Counted from the stretch's first letter, positions 18,301-27,963 are shown. The stretch: 64,000 nt of DNA from AP-15 sp963774345 (GCA_963774345.1 CAVZFB010000038.1:62001-126000); one strand, 5' to 3'. Numbers and translations: made by a program. The notes: generated by a model not told the origin, from the letters alone.

Positions 18301-20083
18301 TTCATCCTGTCCGCCCGACGGCTATAACGGTGCCGGCGGCTGCATCTACGGCAGCGGCCAAGCCAGCGGGATCCTAAAAGATCCGACGCCGAACTCGCCG
18401 AACCCCTGTTATCTGCCGAACGCAGCGATCGCGTGGAAGCAGCCAAACGGCTTTTTCTATCCGCCGGCTTTTCACGCCGAGAACCTTTATTTCAATGGTG
18501 GCGTCCAGATCCGCCACTTTGTGATCGACCCGCTGTTCAAGGCGTTCAGCGGCTCGATTTCTCCGTACAAAAGCCCCCCGCCAATGATGCCGTCGCCGGA
18601 TTTCGGGCAGGGCGGGAGCTATCTCAGCGATCCGGATGCCGTCAACGCGCTTTACTGCCAGCCCTCAGAAGGGGGGGCGAAACCGAACATATTTTTCAAC
18701 GGCTTCACCAGCATCGACCGGCAGACCGAGCTGAATGACGATGACGGCTCGCTGACCGGGCTCAGCAACAACCTCCAACCGACGCTGGACCCGCCGAATC
18801 CGTTGAAGCAGACGATTTCGGTCAACGAGGACGATTTCTTTACCGCACCGGTCGAGACCCCGGAATGCGAGTCCAACATCTCCAGTGCGAATGGCGCCAA
18901 CAGCCTGCCGACAAACGCCTGCATACAGCCCATCAAGGCGGCGCCGACGGTGACGGCCAAAACCAGCCCCTACGACTACGTGTCGACGATCATCTATCAC
19001 ACGACCTCGGGAGGCCTTTGGGACGCCGACTGCACGAACCCGCAATGCTATGGGGTGCCGCTCTACCGCCAGTTCCTCGCCGGCGTCAAAGGGACGAACG
19101 CGGCGACCAGCACCCGCGAATGGAAGCACTGGTACCAGAACGGCTGCAATACGGACCCGACAAAGTTCGGCATTACGACGGCATGCCGCTGGCCATTTAT
19201 CCGCATGGCCGGCACCGCGAAAAACACGCGCGAGACCTTGACCATCAATAACGGGACCTACTACCTCGACACCACTGTTCCGAAGACGATCCAGCAGACC
19301 GAACAATACAACGGGGAGAACGCCGGGAGTTCACTAAACACCAGCTTCAATGTGTTCCAGAAAGACGAGGTTATCAATCCGGGCCCTCCTCCCACCACGT
19401 TCATCGGCACGTATAACGTCTTCTTTGCCTACGCCAAGCCGACCACGCGCCAGACCTACCTGATCTATCTCGGGCCAAACGCAACCGCGGCCGACATCAA
19501 GGCGATCCAGGTAAGGCTCGACACTCTGAACAACCAGCCGGATTTTCCGACGACGCAACCGTGGCTGGCAGCGGCGCTCCAGCCGGGCGGCATCATGAGT
19601 GTCACGGTCGATTTCACCAAGTTGACCGACGGCACGCTCGATCTGACCTCGAATAACGGGCTGTGCCAGCCGCGCACCTTCTGCAAATGGGACAACACAA
19701 ACAAAACCTGCGGCTCGGCGCTGGATTCCAATGACTCGAATTTCAGCCAGTCGGTTGCGGTCTGCAAGGAATGGGCGGTCAAGGACCTCGATTGCCCGCC
19801 AGCCGGCTGCTACGGCTTCTCGTTCACGATCCCGAAGACGGGTTTCGCGGCCAATGCGACGCTGACCAATCCTTCGCCGAACCGGCCGGCGCCGGTACCC
19901 TTCCCCTCAACCGCCATCAATCCCGACGGCAGCAAGCAAGGCACGCCGACTTGGCTCGTCAAGTTCCTCCAGACGACGAAATCGCCGGATGCGACGAACG
20001 GCTCGTGCCACTACACAACATTGCCGTCCTATCCGCCGATCGGCATGGGCGAATGCACCGTCCCCGATTGGGTTCCGCAATGA
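15304..20083 (+). pseudogene. Large exported G8-domain, right-handed beta-helix protein (one frameshift)
   Basis: About 1,590 residues. A signal peptide (LLLGLLLALGAPARAE, cleavage ~36) precedes a G8-like domain at ~75-150 (GSLNF...ASSIIVEANGALTAGT...LTIHLYG). Next comes a beta-helix region with KLGHYPIHFHETRQV, the signature shared with CEMIP/TMEM2-type proteins, where G8 and parallel beta-helix domains act on extracellular polysaccharide. Many cysteines suggest periplasmic disulfides. Frame 1 is open to ~18026 and frame 2 continues to 20083; inserting one G in the GGGG at 18026-18029 restores YWGACYANS, so this may be a homopolymer error. The type II secretion operon starts 50 bp downstream, suggesting this is its substrate. 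The enzymatic activity is not established. Confidence 0.75.
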
Positions 20084-20133
20084 GCCCTGAGGCCGCGTCA
20101 CGACCGTCGGGCTGCGGCTGAGCGGATCGCGCC

Positions 20134-21828
20134 GTGCCGGACGGCCCGCCGCCGACCCTGTCCTTGCAACTCAAGCAGCTGCTTGGCGGGCGCGGCCTGT
20201 TGCCGCCGGCGGCGTTCGAGCGCGCGTGCCGGCTCGAAATCGAGAGCGGCGAGCGGATCGACCGCATCGCGGCAAAGCTCGGGCTCGTTTCCGAGCGCGA
20301 TCTTGCCGCCGCCTATGCCGAGCTGCTTGGGACACCGCTGGTTCGGCCCGCCGAGTTTCCGGCCGAACCGGTGGGTGGCGAGCGCATCGGCACCCCTTTT
20401 CTGAAGCAGGCGCGAATGATCCCGCTCGCCGAGCAAGCCGAGGCGCTCGTCGTCGCGATGGCCGATCCGCTCGATGACAACGCCGCGCGAGCGCTCGAAT
20501 TCGCGCTCGACAAACGGGTCGAACGCCGCGCCGCGGTGCCGGCCGAGATCGAAGCAGCCTATGAGCGGCTTTACGGCGATGGACGACCTGCGATGCAGCA
20601 GATCTACGACCTCGCCGGCGAGCGCGAGGATACCGATCGCGACGAGGACCTGGCGCGGCTGCGCGATCTCGCCAGCGAGGCGCCGGTCATCCGCCTTGTC
20701 AACGCGCTGATCACCCGCGCCGTCGAGATGCGCGCCTCCGACATCCATCTCGAAGCCGGTGACGGCCGGCTGCGGCTGCGCTACCGGGTCGACGGCGTCT
20801 TGCGCGATGTCGAGCCGCCGCCGGCGCGGCTCAAGAGTGCGATCGTGTCGCGGGTCAAGATCATGGCCAAGCTCAACATCGCCGAGCGGCGGTTGCCGCA
20901 GGACGGCCGCATCCGCATTGCGGTGCGCGGCAAGGAAATCGATTTCAGGGTCTCGACAACCCCGGCGGTTCATGGCGAGAGTCTCGTCCTGCGGATTCTC
21001 GACCGCGGGACCTTGGCGCTCGATTTCACCGCACTCGGGTTCGCCGACGACGTGTTGCCGCAGTTTCTCGAAATCTTGAACCAGCCGCATGGGATCGTGC
21101 TCGTGACCGGACCGACCGGCAGCGGCAAGACGACGACGCTCTACACCGCCTTGACCCAGCTCAATCGCGCCGAAAGCAAGCTGCTAACGGTGGAGGACCC
21201 GGTCGAATACCTGCTCGACGGCGTCAACCAGGTGCAAGTGCGGCCGCAAATCGGGCTCAGTTTCGCCGACGCGCTGCGCAGCTTTTTGCGCCAGGATCCG
21301 GACATTATCATGGTCGGCGAGATCCGCGATCTCGAAACCGCACAGATCGCGGTGCAGGCGGCATTGACCGGGCACCTCGTATTGTCGACCGTGCACACCA
21401 ACGACGCGCCGAGTGCGATCACCCGGCTGCTCGACATGGGGATCGAGGATTATTTGCTGACCTCGACGATCAACGGAGTGCTGGCCCAGCGGTTGGTGCG
21501 GCGCCTGTGCCAATGCCGCCAGCCCTATCGGCCAACGGTGGCATTGGCCGAGCGGCTCGGGTTGGGCGCCGGCGAGGCGACGCTCTACCGGCCGGTCGGC
21601 TGCGAGGATTGCGACGGCACCGGGTATCAAGGCCGCACGATGATCCTCGAATTGATGGCGCTGGACGAAGCGATCCATCCCCTGATCCTGCGCCATGCCG
21701 ATGCCCGCGAGATCCGCTCGGAGAGCGTGCGCGCCGGGATGCGGACGATGTATGCGCACGGCATGCTGAAGGCGCTCGACGGGTTGACCTCGGTCGAGGA
21801 GGTGATCCGGGTCACGCGCGAGGCATGA
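20134..21828 (+). CDS. gspE: Type II secretion ATPase GspE
   Basis: 564 residues from a GTG. The cytoplasmic hexameric ATPase that powers pseudopilus assembly. An N-terminal GspE/PilB domain (residues ~10-150) is followed by the catalytic domain with Walker A GPTGSGKTT (~325), Asp box, Walker B DIIMVGEIRD (~389) and His box (LVLSTVHTNDAPSAI). The zinc region has CQC and CEDC (~459-494), so the first pair is spaced CxC rather than CxxC. First gene of a nine-gene operon, 50 bp after the G8-domain gene. Length is normal for the family. Confidence 0.95.
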   Translation: MPDGPPPTLSLQLKQLLGGRGLLPPAAFERACRLEIESGERIDRIAAKLGLVSERDLAAAYAELLGTPLVRPAEFPAEPVGGERIGTPFLKQARMIPLAEQAEALVVAMADPLDDNAARALEFALDKRVERRAAVPAEIEAAYERLYGDGRPAMQQIYDLAGEREDTDRDEDLARLRDLASEAPVIRLVNALITRAVEMRASDIHLEAGDGRLRLRYRVDGVLRDVEPPPARLKSAIVSRVKIMAKLNIAERRLPQDGRIRIAVRGKEIDFRVSTTPAVHGESLVLRILDRGTLALDFTALGFADDVLPQFLEILNQPHGIVLVTGPTGSGKTTTLYTALTQLNRAESKLLTVEDPVEYLLDGVNQVQVRPQIGLSFADALRSFLRQDPDIIMVGEIRDLETAQIAVQAALTGHLVLSTVHTNDAPSAITRLLDMGIEDYLLTSTINGVLAQRLVRRLCQCRQPYRPTVALAERLGLGAGEATLYRPVGCEDCDGTGYQGRTMILELMALDEAIHPLILRHADAREIRSESVRAGMRTMYAHGMLKALDGLTSVEEVIRVTREA

Positions 21829-21838
21829 GGCAATAAGA

Positions 21839-23050
21839 GTGCGGCGCTTCCACTACCGCGCCCTGACCGTCTCCGGCGAACTCGTCTCCGGCGAGATCGA
21901 CGCGCCCGACAGCACGGCGGTAATCGGCAGCCTCAGGAACCAAGATTTATTGCCGATCGAGGCGGTCGAGAAAACGGGCCAGCGAATCGATTTTCCCCGC
22001 TCAGCTCGGGCGCGGCCAATCGGATTGCGCGGTCTCGCACTGTTCAGCCAACAATTGGCGCGACTGCTGCGGGCCGGGCTGGCTCTTGACCGGGCGCTCG
22101 AAATCTTGGCTGGTCTCGCCAGCGATCGCCGCGGCGCTGAGGCGATCCGCCAGACCTTAGCGCGGGTGCAGGACGGTGCGGCTCTTGCCGAGGCGATGGC
22201 GGCGCAGCGGCGCATCTTTCCCGATGCCTATATCAGCATGGTGCGCGCCGGCGAAGAAGGTGCCGCGCTGCCGGCGGTGCTAACCCGGCTCGGCGATTTT
22301 CTTACCCGCGCCGAGGCAAATCGGCAGCGAGTCGTCTCGGCGCTGATCTACCCGGCGATTCTCGTCGTTGTCGCCGCCTTGTCGGTCTTTCTGGTGCTGA
22401 GTGTCGTCCTGCCGCAATTCAAGCCGCTCTTTGCCGAGGCCGGCGCGCGGCTGCCACAGAGTGCGCGCATGCTGCTGGCGCTCGGCGATGCGCTCGCGGC
22501 TTTTTGGTGGGCTCCTCCGATCGCGATCGCTGCGACCGTGCTAGGCGCGCAGCAGGCGCTCAATGTGCCACGCGTCGCCGCCGCCCGCGACCGGCTCGTC
22601 CTAATGATCCCGATCATCGGGGCTGTTGTCCGGCGCTTCGAAATCGCCCGCTTTGCCCGCACGTTGGCGATATTGCTGACCAACGGAGTCGCCGCACCGC
22701 GCGCTTTGGCGCTCGCCGGAGCGGGGGTCCGGAACCGGGTCATCGCCGGTGCGGTCGAAACCGTTGCAGTGCGCTTTCGCGAGGGCGAGGGCCTCTCTGC
22801 CCCGCTCGCGCGCAGCGGCGAGTTCCCGGCGGTGGCAATACAGCTGATTCGCACCGGCGAAGAGAGCGGGCGGCTCGATGAGATGCTGAATGAGGTCGCC
22901 GCGACCTGCGAGGAAGAGGCGGAGCGCACGGTCGAGCGGTTGATCGCTCTTCTCGTGCCGGCGATCACGATCGGGATGGGCCTTGTCATCGCGGCGATCA
23001 TCGCGACCGTCATGACCGCGATGATCAGCATCAACGACCTCGCCGTCTGA
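21839..23050 (+). CDS. gspF: Type II secretion inner-membrane platform protein GspF
   Basis: 403 residues from a GTG 10 bp after gspE. Contains two T2SSF domains, each with the pattern LARLLRAGLALDRALEIL and ARTLAILLTNGVAAPRAL, and three membrane segments: one after the first domain (YPAILVVVAALSVFLVLSVVLP), one in the middle and one at the C-terminus (VPAITIGMGLVIAAIIATVMT). Polytopic platform protein that couples GspE to the pseudopilus. Its stop overlaps the start of gspH. It is normally followed by gspG, which is absent here. Confidence 0.94.
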   Translation: MRRFHYRALTVSGELVSGEIDAPDSTAVIGSLRNQDLLPIEAVEKTGQRIDFPRSARARPIGLRGLALFSQQLARLLRAGLALDRALEILAGLASDRRGAEAIRQTLARVQDGAALAEAMAAQRRIFPDAYISMVRAGEEGAALPAVLTRLGDFLTRAEANRQRVVSALIYPAILVVVAALSVFLVLSVVLPQFKPLFAEAGARLPQSARMLLALGDALAAFWWAPPIAIAATVLGAQQALNVPRVAAARDRLVLMIPIIGAVVRRFEIARFARTLAILLTNGVAAPRALALAGAGVRNRVIAGAVETVAVRFREGEGLSAPLARSGEFPAVAIQLIRTGEESGRLDEMLNEVAATCEEEAERTVERLIALLVPAITIGMGLVIAAIIATVMTAMISINDLAV

Positions 23051-23490
23051 TGCCAGGAACGGCGCGGGGGTTTACTCTGGTCGAGCTGCTGGTGGTGCTG
23101 GCGATCATCGCGCTGATGCTGATCGCGGTGCCGAGGCTCGTCGCCGGGCTGCCGGGCGTGCAGCTACGCGCCGCGGCCGACGATTTGGCTGCGACCCTGC
23201 GGCAGCTCCATGACGCGGCGATCCGTGGGCGGACCACGACCGGCTTCATGCTCGACCCGGTGACGCGCACCTATCGCCTGTCGACCGTTGCCGGGGCGGA
23301 AAGGCTGCCCGACATCGTGACCCGCGTCGGTTTTACGGTGGTTGCATTCCGGCCCGGGGAGCGCGTGGCGCATGTTCTATTCTACGCTGACGGTAGCGCC
23401 AGCGGCGGCACGATCCGCCTCCAGCACGACGATCTCGCGGCGTCGATCCGGGTCGACTGGCTGACCGGGCGGGTGGGCCGGCATGACTAG
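23050..23490 (+). CDS. gspH: Minor pseudopilin GspH
   Basis: 146 residues. The type IV prepilin signature is clear: basic leader ending in G, then FTLVELLVVLAIIALMLIAVP, with cleavage before F and Glu at mature position 5. A GspH-type periplasmic region follows with a helix (RAAADDLAATLRQLHDAAIRGR) and beta strands (LSTVAGAERLPD, HVLFYADGSASGG). The length, and the lack of the calcium-site pattern of the major pseudopilin, argue for GspH rather than GspG. Start ATG overlaps the gspF stop; the stop overlaps gspI. Confidence 0.85.
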   Translation: MPGTARGFTLVELLVVLAIIALMLIAVPRLVAGLPGVQLRAAADDLAATLRQLHDAAIRGRTTTGFMLDPVTRTYRLSTVAGAERLPDIVTRVGFTVVAFRPGERVAHVLFYADGSASGGTIRLQHDDLAASIRVDWLTGRVGRHD

Positions 23491-23866
23491 AGCAAGTGTC
23501 CGCGGCTTCACGCTGATTGAGGTGCTGGTGGCGCTGGCGATCCTGGCCTTGACCTTTAGCTTCGCCTATGGCGCGGTATCGGGCGGGCTCGGCCGTCTGT
23601 CGGATGACGGTTGGTCGGAGCATGCAGTGCTGCTGGCGCGCTCGCAATTGGCGCGGGTTGGCCACGACGTCGCACTCGCCGATGGTGCCATCGACGGCCG
23701 CGACGCAAGCGGCTTTTCGTGGCAGATCAGTATCGCTCCCTATGGCGCCTCAGGCGGGGTCGCCGGCCATCGCGTCGAGGTCAAGGTTGACTGGCGCGCC
23801 GGACGGTTGATGCATCATATCAGGCTTGAAACGGTCCGACTCGGGCTGGCAACGAGCGGAGAGTGA
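23483..23866 (+). CDS. gspI: Minor pseudopilin GspI
   Basis: 127 residues. Prepilin leader MTRASVRG, then FTLIEVLVALAILALTFSFAY, with Glu at +5. A short periplasmic domain (LLARSQLARVGHDV, FSWQISIAPYG) fits GspI, which with GspJ and GspK forms the pseudopilus tip. The order H-I-J matches other gsp operons. Overlaps gspH by 8 bp and gspJ by 4 bp. Confidence 0.87.
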   Translation: MTRASVRGFTLIEVLVALAILALTFSFAYGAVSGGLGRLSDDGWSEHAVLLARSQLARVGHDVALADGAIDGRDASGFSWQISIAPYGASGGVAGHRVEVKVDWRAGRLMHHIRLETVRLGLATSGE

Positions 23867-24543
23867 ACCCCCGCCGCGACGCCGGCGCCGCCGGCTTCAC
23901 GCTGATCGAGACCTTGACCGCCTTGACATTGGTTGGGCTTCTGGCAACGCTGGTTTTTGGCGGGGTCCGGCTGGCCGCCAGGGCCTGGGAGAGAGCCGAC
24001 GCTCGGGCGGAGGATGCCGCCGATCGATGGGCGGTGGAAAATGTCTTGCGCGACGCGATCACGGCAGCCTATCCGGCATTCGCGTCGGCCGATTTGGACG
24101 ACCGCGGCATCGTCTTCGATGGCGAGGCGCACTCGCTTGTCGTGCTGGCCCCGCTGCCGCGAGCCGTCGCCGCGGGGGTCCTGGCGCAGATGCGCTTCTA
24201 TCTCGGCGGCGGGGAGCCGTCAAAGGCGCTTGTAATGGCATGGCGGCTGGATCTCCGGTCGTCCGACGGCGGGGGGGCCTTGCCCGAGACCCCGATTGTC
24301 CTGCTGGATCGCGTCCGCCGCATCGACTTCGCCTATTTCGGCGTCGACGAGGCAGGCGATGCGCCGGCTTGGCAGGGGAGCTGGGCCGATCGCACCGCGC
24401 TGCCACAGCTCGTCCGCATCCACCTTGAGCGCAGCGACTCAGCACTGCCGGCATGGCCCGACCTGGTCGCCGAACCGCGGAGGATGATCAACACGGCCTG
24501 CGTCTTCGACCCGCTGGTCGGCCAATGCCGGCGGAGCCGGTGA
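23863..24543 (+). CDS. gspJ: Minor pseudopilin GspJ
   Basis: 226 residues from a GTG that overlaps the gspI stop. Prepilin leader ending AAG, then FTLIETLTALTLVGLLATLVFGG with Glu at +5. The periplasmic part is longer than in GspI (about 195 residues) and contains RMRFYLGG-like strands and LLDRVRRIDFAYFGVDEAG, the typical GspJ region. Part of the tip complex with GspI and GspK. Its last 19 bp overlap the start of gspL. Confidence 0.88.
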   Translation: MNPRRDAGAAGFTLIETLTALTLVGLLATLVFGGVRLAARAWERADARAEDAADRWAVENVLRDAITAAYPAFASADLDDRGIVFDGEAHSLVVLAPLPRAVAAGVLAQMRFYLGGGEPSKALVMAWRLDLRSSDGGGALPETPIVLLDRVRRIDFAYFGVDEAGDAPAWQGSWADRTALPQLVRIHLERSDSALPAWPDLVAEPRRMINTACVFDPLVGQCRRSR

Positions 24544-25574
24544 CAGCGGCACGATTATCACCGGGGTCAAGCGATCTGGCGCGGCGCCTTCGCCGACTCA
24601 CCGCCTGGTGGCTCAGCGAATTGGCGCAGCTGCTGCCGCGCCGCCTCTCCGGCTTCCTCGGCGTCGATGCGGAGCCGGTCGTTCTGGTCACCCTCGGCCC
24701 CGGCGGTGCCGCGTTGTGGCCGGCCGAGGGACACCGGCCGTCCGCCGAGACAGCGGGCCGCCGACACAACGGCGTCACGATCGGGCTCGACCCGTCGCTG
24801 GTTTTCGAGGCGTCGCTCGAGCTGCCGCAGGCGGCCGAGGCATCGCTAAGGCAAATCCTCGAGCATCAGATCGAGCAGCTGCTCCCGCTGGCGGCGAACC
24901 AGACCCGGTTCGACTACCGCGCGGTACGAAGCGTCGACGAAAACCTGATAAGGGTGCGTGTGTTCATCGCCAAGCGTGCGACCATCGAGGAGGCGCTGGC
25001 GGCGGCGCGTGAGGCCGGGCTCGGCCCTAGTCGTGTCATACTGGCCAATTGGCGCGAAGCGAGCGATCCGCCGGTTCTGTGGCAGGCCGATGGCACCACA
25101 GATGCAAACCGGGCATTGCGGCGCCGGTTGGAGATATCGGCAATCGTGCTCGTAGCGGTCGGCTACGGGCTATATGTGCATCGGCTCGACCAAATGCGCA
25201 GCACGCTCGGGGTCGAGGTCGCCGCGGCGGCGGCGGCCGCCGCGGCGGAGGGGGCAGTCGCTCGGCGACTTTCTGCCGTCGATGCCGATGCCGCATTTTT
25301 TACTGGCCGGCGGCAGCAGATGACGCCGCTCCAGGTGATCGACGCGCTGAGCAAACTGGTGCCGACCGACAGCTGGCTGACCGGGCTTGTGTGCAATGGC
25401 CGCACCATCGAGATCAGCGGGTATTCGCCGCGGGCGAGCGATCTGGTGGGGCTGGTCGAGGGCTCGACGCTGTTCGAAAATCCGCGGTTCACCTCCGCTA
25501 TCACGCTGGCGCCGGATGGCAAGCGCGAGCATTTCAGTCTCGCCTTCGAGACCCGGAGGGCGCCGGCGCGATGA
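24525..25574 (+). CDS. gspL: Type II secretion assembly protein GspL
   Basis: About 350 residues from the ATG at 24525; a longer frame from 24453 only adds residues inside gspJ. The cytoplasmic actin-like half (LEHQIEQLLPLAANQTRFDYR, VRVFIAKRATIEEALA) is followed by one membrane helix (ISAIVLVAVGYGLYVHRL) and an Ala-rich periplasmic coil leading to a small ferredoxin-like domain (LVPTDSWLTGLVCNGRTIEISGY). This GspL/PilN-like layout fits the protein that recruits GspE to the membrane. Ends in ATGA with gspM. Confidence 0.85.
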   Translation: MPAEPVTAARLSPGSSDLARRLRRLTAWWLSELAQLLPRRLSGFLGVDAEPVVLVTLGPGGAALWPAEGHRPSAETAGRRHNGVTIGLDPSLVFEASLELPQAAEASLRQILEHQIEQLLPLAANQTRFDYRAVRSVDENLIRVRVFIAKRATIEEALAAAREAGLGPSRVILANWREASDPPVLWQADGTTDANRALRRRLEISAIVLVAVGYGLYVHRLDQMRSTLGVEVAAAAAAAAAEGAVARRLSAVDADAAFFTGRRQQMTPLQVIDALSKLVPTDSWLTGLVCNGRTIEISGYSPRASDLVGLVEGSTLFENPRFTSAITLAPDGKREHFSLAFETRRAPAR

Positions 25575-26140
25575 ACATGTCCCTGTCGCCGGCGATGCGG
25601 CGAGCCCTGGCGTTGGCGATTTTATTGTCGCTGGTCGCATTCGTCTGGTCGGTGGCGATCCGACCTTTGATCGCGCTGAGCGCGGATCGCCGCGCCGATA
25701 TCGCCGAGCTGTCCGATCGCCTCGCCCGGCTCCAGTTGGTGATTGCGCACCGGCCCGAGCTGCGGCGGCAACTCTCCGAGCGCGATGGGCAGCTCGCCGC
25801 TGCCGGCGGTTTGTGGCGGGACGCCAGCGCCACCGCAATCGGCGCTGCGGTACAGGACCGTCTGCGCAAAGTGGTCGGCGACGACGGCGGGCGTGTCGAA
25901 AGCAGCTCCGAGGCCCACGAGACATCCGAGCACGGCTTTCGCAGGATCACGGTCCATTTCAACATCGAAGGCACCCTCGACACGATGACGCGGACACTGG
26001 CGGCAATTGAGGCGGCGCGGCCGGCTTTGTTTGCCGACCGGCTGACTGTCGCCGCGCCCGAGAGCCCCGTCGCAAACGGCCCCCCGATGCTTCACTTCGA
26101 GATCGATATCGGCAGCTATGTTGCGGGGCCGCGACCATGA
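25571..26140 (+). CDS. gspM: Type II secretion protein GspM
   Basis: 189 residues from the ATG at 25571, overlapping the gspL stop; a longer frame upstream is a shadow of gspL. A short cytoplasmic start, one membrane helix (LALAILLSLVAFVWSVAIRPL), then a periplasmic coiled segment and a ferredoxin-like domain (RRITVHFNIEGTLDTMTRTLAAIEAARP). This is the PulM/GspM type, partner of GspL in the assembly platform. Stop overlaps gspN (ATGA). Confidence 0.83.
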   Translation: MNMSLSPAMRRALALAILLSLVAFVWSVAIRPLIALSADRRADIAELSDRLARLQLVIAHRPELRRQLSERDGQLAAAGGLWRDASATAIGAAVQDRLRKVVGDDGGRVESSSEAHETSEHGFRRITVHFNIEGTLDTMTRTLAAIEAARPALFADRLTVAAPESPVANGPPMLHFEIDIGSYVAGPRP

Positions 26141-26643
26141 TACGGCACCGTGTCGGCGCGGTCATCGGCTGGCCGATCGCCTGGCGCGGCATTGTCGTCA
26201 TCGCGCTTGCCGCGGCAGCCGCGACACAGCTGATGCTGCCGGCGCGGCTCCCGGAGGCAGACCCGATCGCCCCGGCGGCGGCCGTCGAACCACGGCGCGC
26301 CGCACCTTTGTCGCCGCCGGCAGCACTTTATCCGGCAATTGCCGAGCATCCATTGTTCTCGCCTACCCGCATGCCTTTCGTCGCGCCCAAAGTCGCGCCA
26401 CTCGCTGCAGCGGGCGCACATTCACCGCTCGATGATTACGTGCTGCTCGGAACTGTTGTAGAAGGCGATACGCGGATTGCACTTTTAAAGCCGCCCGATG
26501 GCCATCAGGCGATCCGCGCCGTGACGGGGCAGATTATAGCCGGGTGGAAACTCTCGGCGATCACGCCGCAGGCCGTTCAATTCGAGAACGGAACGGCCCG
26601 TTTGGCGCTGCATTTTTCCACCCCGCGCTGGCCGCACCGGTGA
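26137..26643 (+). CDS. gspN: Type II secretion protein GspN (GspC-like HR domain)
   Basis: 168 residues. One N-terminal membrane helix (IVVIALAAAAATQLMLPA), a Pro/Ala linker, the motif EHPLFSPTRMPF, then a small domain (DDYVLLGTVVEGDTRIALL...GQIIAGWKLSAITPQAVQF) that resembles the homology region of GspC, the clamp linking the platform to the secretin. No PDZ domain follows. In alphaproteobacterial operons this protein is usually called GspN. It may serve as the GspC equivalent because no separate gspC is present. Confidence 0.75.
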   Translation: MIRHRVGAVIGWPIAWRGIVVIALAAAAATQLMLPARLPEADPIAPAAAVEPRRAAPLSPPAALYPAIAEHPLFSPTRMPFVAPKVAPLAAAGAHSPLDDYVLLGTVVEGDTRIALLKPPDGHQAIRAVTGQIIAGWKLSAITPQAVQFENGTARLALHFSTPRWPHR

Positions 26644-27470
26644 AAAACGGGCACGAGGAGCGCGGTTTTGCCCTCGTGATGGTGTTGTGGGTGGCGTTGA
26701 TCCTCGCCGTGATCGCCGCCAGCATCATTGCGACCGCCCGCAGCGAAGCCCGTTTGGAAAACACGCGCTACGCCACCGCACAACTTGGCGCTATTGCCGA
26801 GGGGGCGATCAACCTCACCGTTTTGCGCATGCTCGACCCCGCACCTGCCGTTCACCCCTCGGCGGACGGGACACCATTCGCCCTCGACTTCGCCAGCCGC
26901 AAGGTTGCGATGCGCGTCACGGACGAGGCCGGCAAGATCGACCTGAATTTCGCCCAAGGTGAATTGCTGCGTCGGCTGATCGTCGCGGTCGGGATCGAAG
27001 CGCAAGACGCGCAGGCGCTTGTAGATAAGGTTCTCGACTGGCGCGAGGCCGGCATCGGGCGACGGCTCAACGGCGCGAAAGCCGAGGATTATCGGGATGC
27101 CGGGCTGTCCTACGGGCCGCGCGAGGCGCCGTTTGAAGCCGTCGAGGAATTGCAGCTGGTGATGGGCATTACCCCATCGCTGTTCGAGCGGCTCGCACCT
27201 TCGCTGACCGTCTACTCGCAATCGGCCTGGGCCGATCCGGTCTTTGCGCCGCGCGAGGCGCTGGCCGCACTCACCCGAATGGGTGCCGGCTCGTTATCCG
27301 ACATCCTGGCGCGGCGCGCAGCCGGTGACCACGCCCCGGTGGTCATCGGCCATTGCTTTACAATCGATGCCGAAGTCGACGATCCGAGCGGGTTGCGCGT
27401 GCAAAGAAGTGCTGTCGTTCGGCTAACCGGCTCGCCTAAACTACCACTCATCATCTACCGTTGGAATTGA
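26640..27470 (+). CDS. gspK: Pseudopilus tip protein GspK
   Basis: About 276 residues from the GTG at 26640, which overlaps the gspN stop; the 26544 reading adds shadow sequence. Leader KNGHEERG, then FALVMVLWVALILAVIAASIIATARSE, the GspK type in which the usual Glu at +5 is absent. The helical SAM-like domain follows (DEAGKIDLNFAQGELLRRL, LVDKVLDWREAG, APFEAVEELQLVMGITPSLF). GspK caps the pseudopilus with GspI and GspJ. Last gene of the operon; its place after gspN instead of after gspJ is unusual. Confidence 0.9.
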   Translation: MKNGHEERGFALVMVLWVALILAVIAASIIATARSEARLENTRYATAQLGAIAEGAINLTVLRMLDPAPAVHPSADGTPFALDFASRKVAMRVTDEAGKIDLNFAQGELLRRLIVAVGIEAQDAQALVDKVLDWREAGIGRRLNGAKAEDYRDAGLSYGPREAPFEAVEELQLVMGITPSLFERLAPSLTVYSQSAWADPVFAPREALAALTRMGAGSLSDILARRAAGDHAPVVIGHCFTIDAEVDDPSGLRVQRSAVVRLTGSPKLPLIIYRWN

Positions 27471-27609
27471 GTGCGGGTCCAGTATGGGAAGAACGCCTTC
27501 GTTCATGCCAGCGACATTGTTCTTACCATCGGCCGCCGCGCCGCAGGCCCGGCCCGCCGGCTAAGGCGAGACACGGCACGCGGATTGCTTTCTGTTTTCA
27601 CGTCCTGCC

Positions 27610-27963
27610 AAAACTGACAAAAACGACGCCCGCGGCAATTCCGATATGATGCGCCTCGGCCGCTACCGGCCGGTGCACGTCAAATCGCGCGCGGCGCAGT
27701 CAATGCGGATGACCTTCGCCGCTCGGATGCAACTGGTCGCTTTGCAGCTGCAGATTGAGGGCACGATCCGCGGGCTGCTGAAGGTTTACGGCCTCAAGAT
27801 CGGGGCTATTCACCGCTATCGCTTTGCTGCCCGTTTGCTCGAGCTGCTCGAAATGGCCGTAGTGCCGGAATTGTCGGCAGCAATCGAGCCGTTGCTGCGG
27901 GTTCGAGAGGGCATACGCACGGAACGAAAAGCGTTTGATCGCTCAAATCGCCGAAAGCGCTGA
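27610..27963 (+). mobile_element. IS110-family transposase fragment
   Basis: The frame reads KTDKNDARGNSDMMRLGRY followed by RPVHVKSRAAQSMR, then LQLQIEGTIRGLLKVYGLKIG and VVPELSAAIEPLLRVREGI. This corresponds to the end of the DEDD catalytic domain and the following helices of IS110/IS1111 transposases. The N-terminus (with the first Asp), the C-terminal Ser domain and the IS ends are absent, and the frame stops at 27963. It is a dead fragment between the secretion operon and a convergent peptidase gene. Confidence 0.75.
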
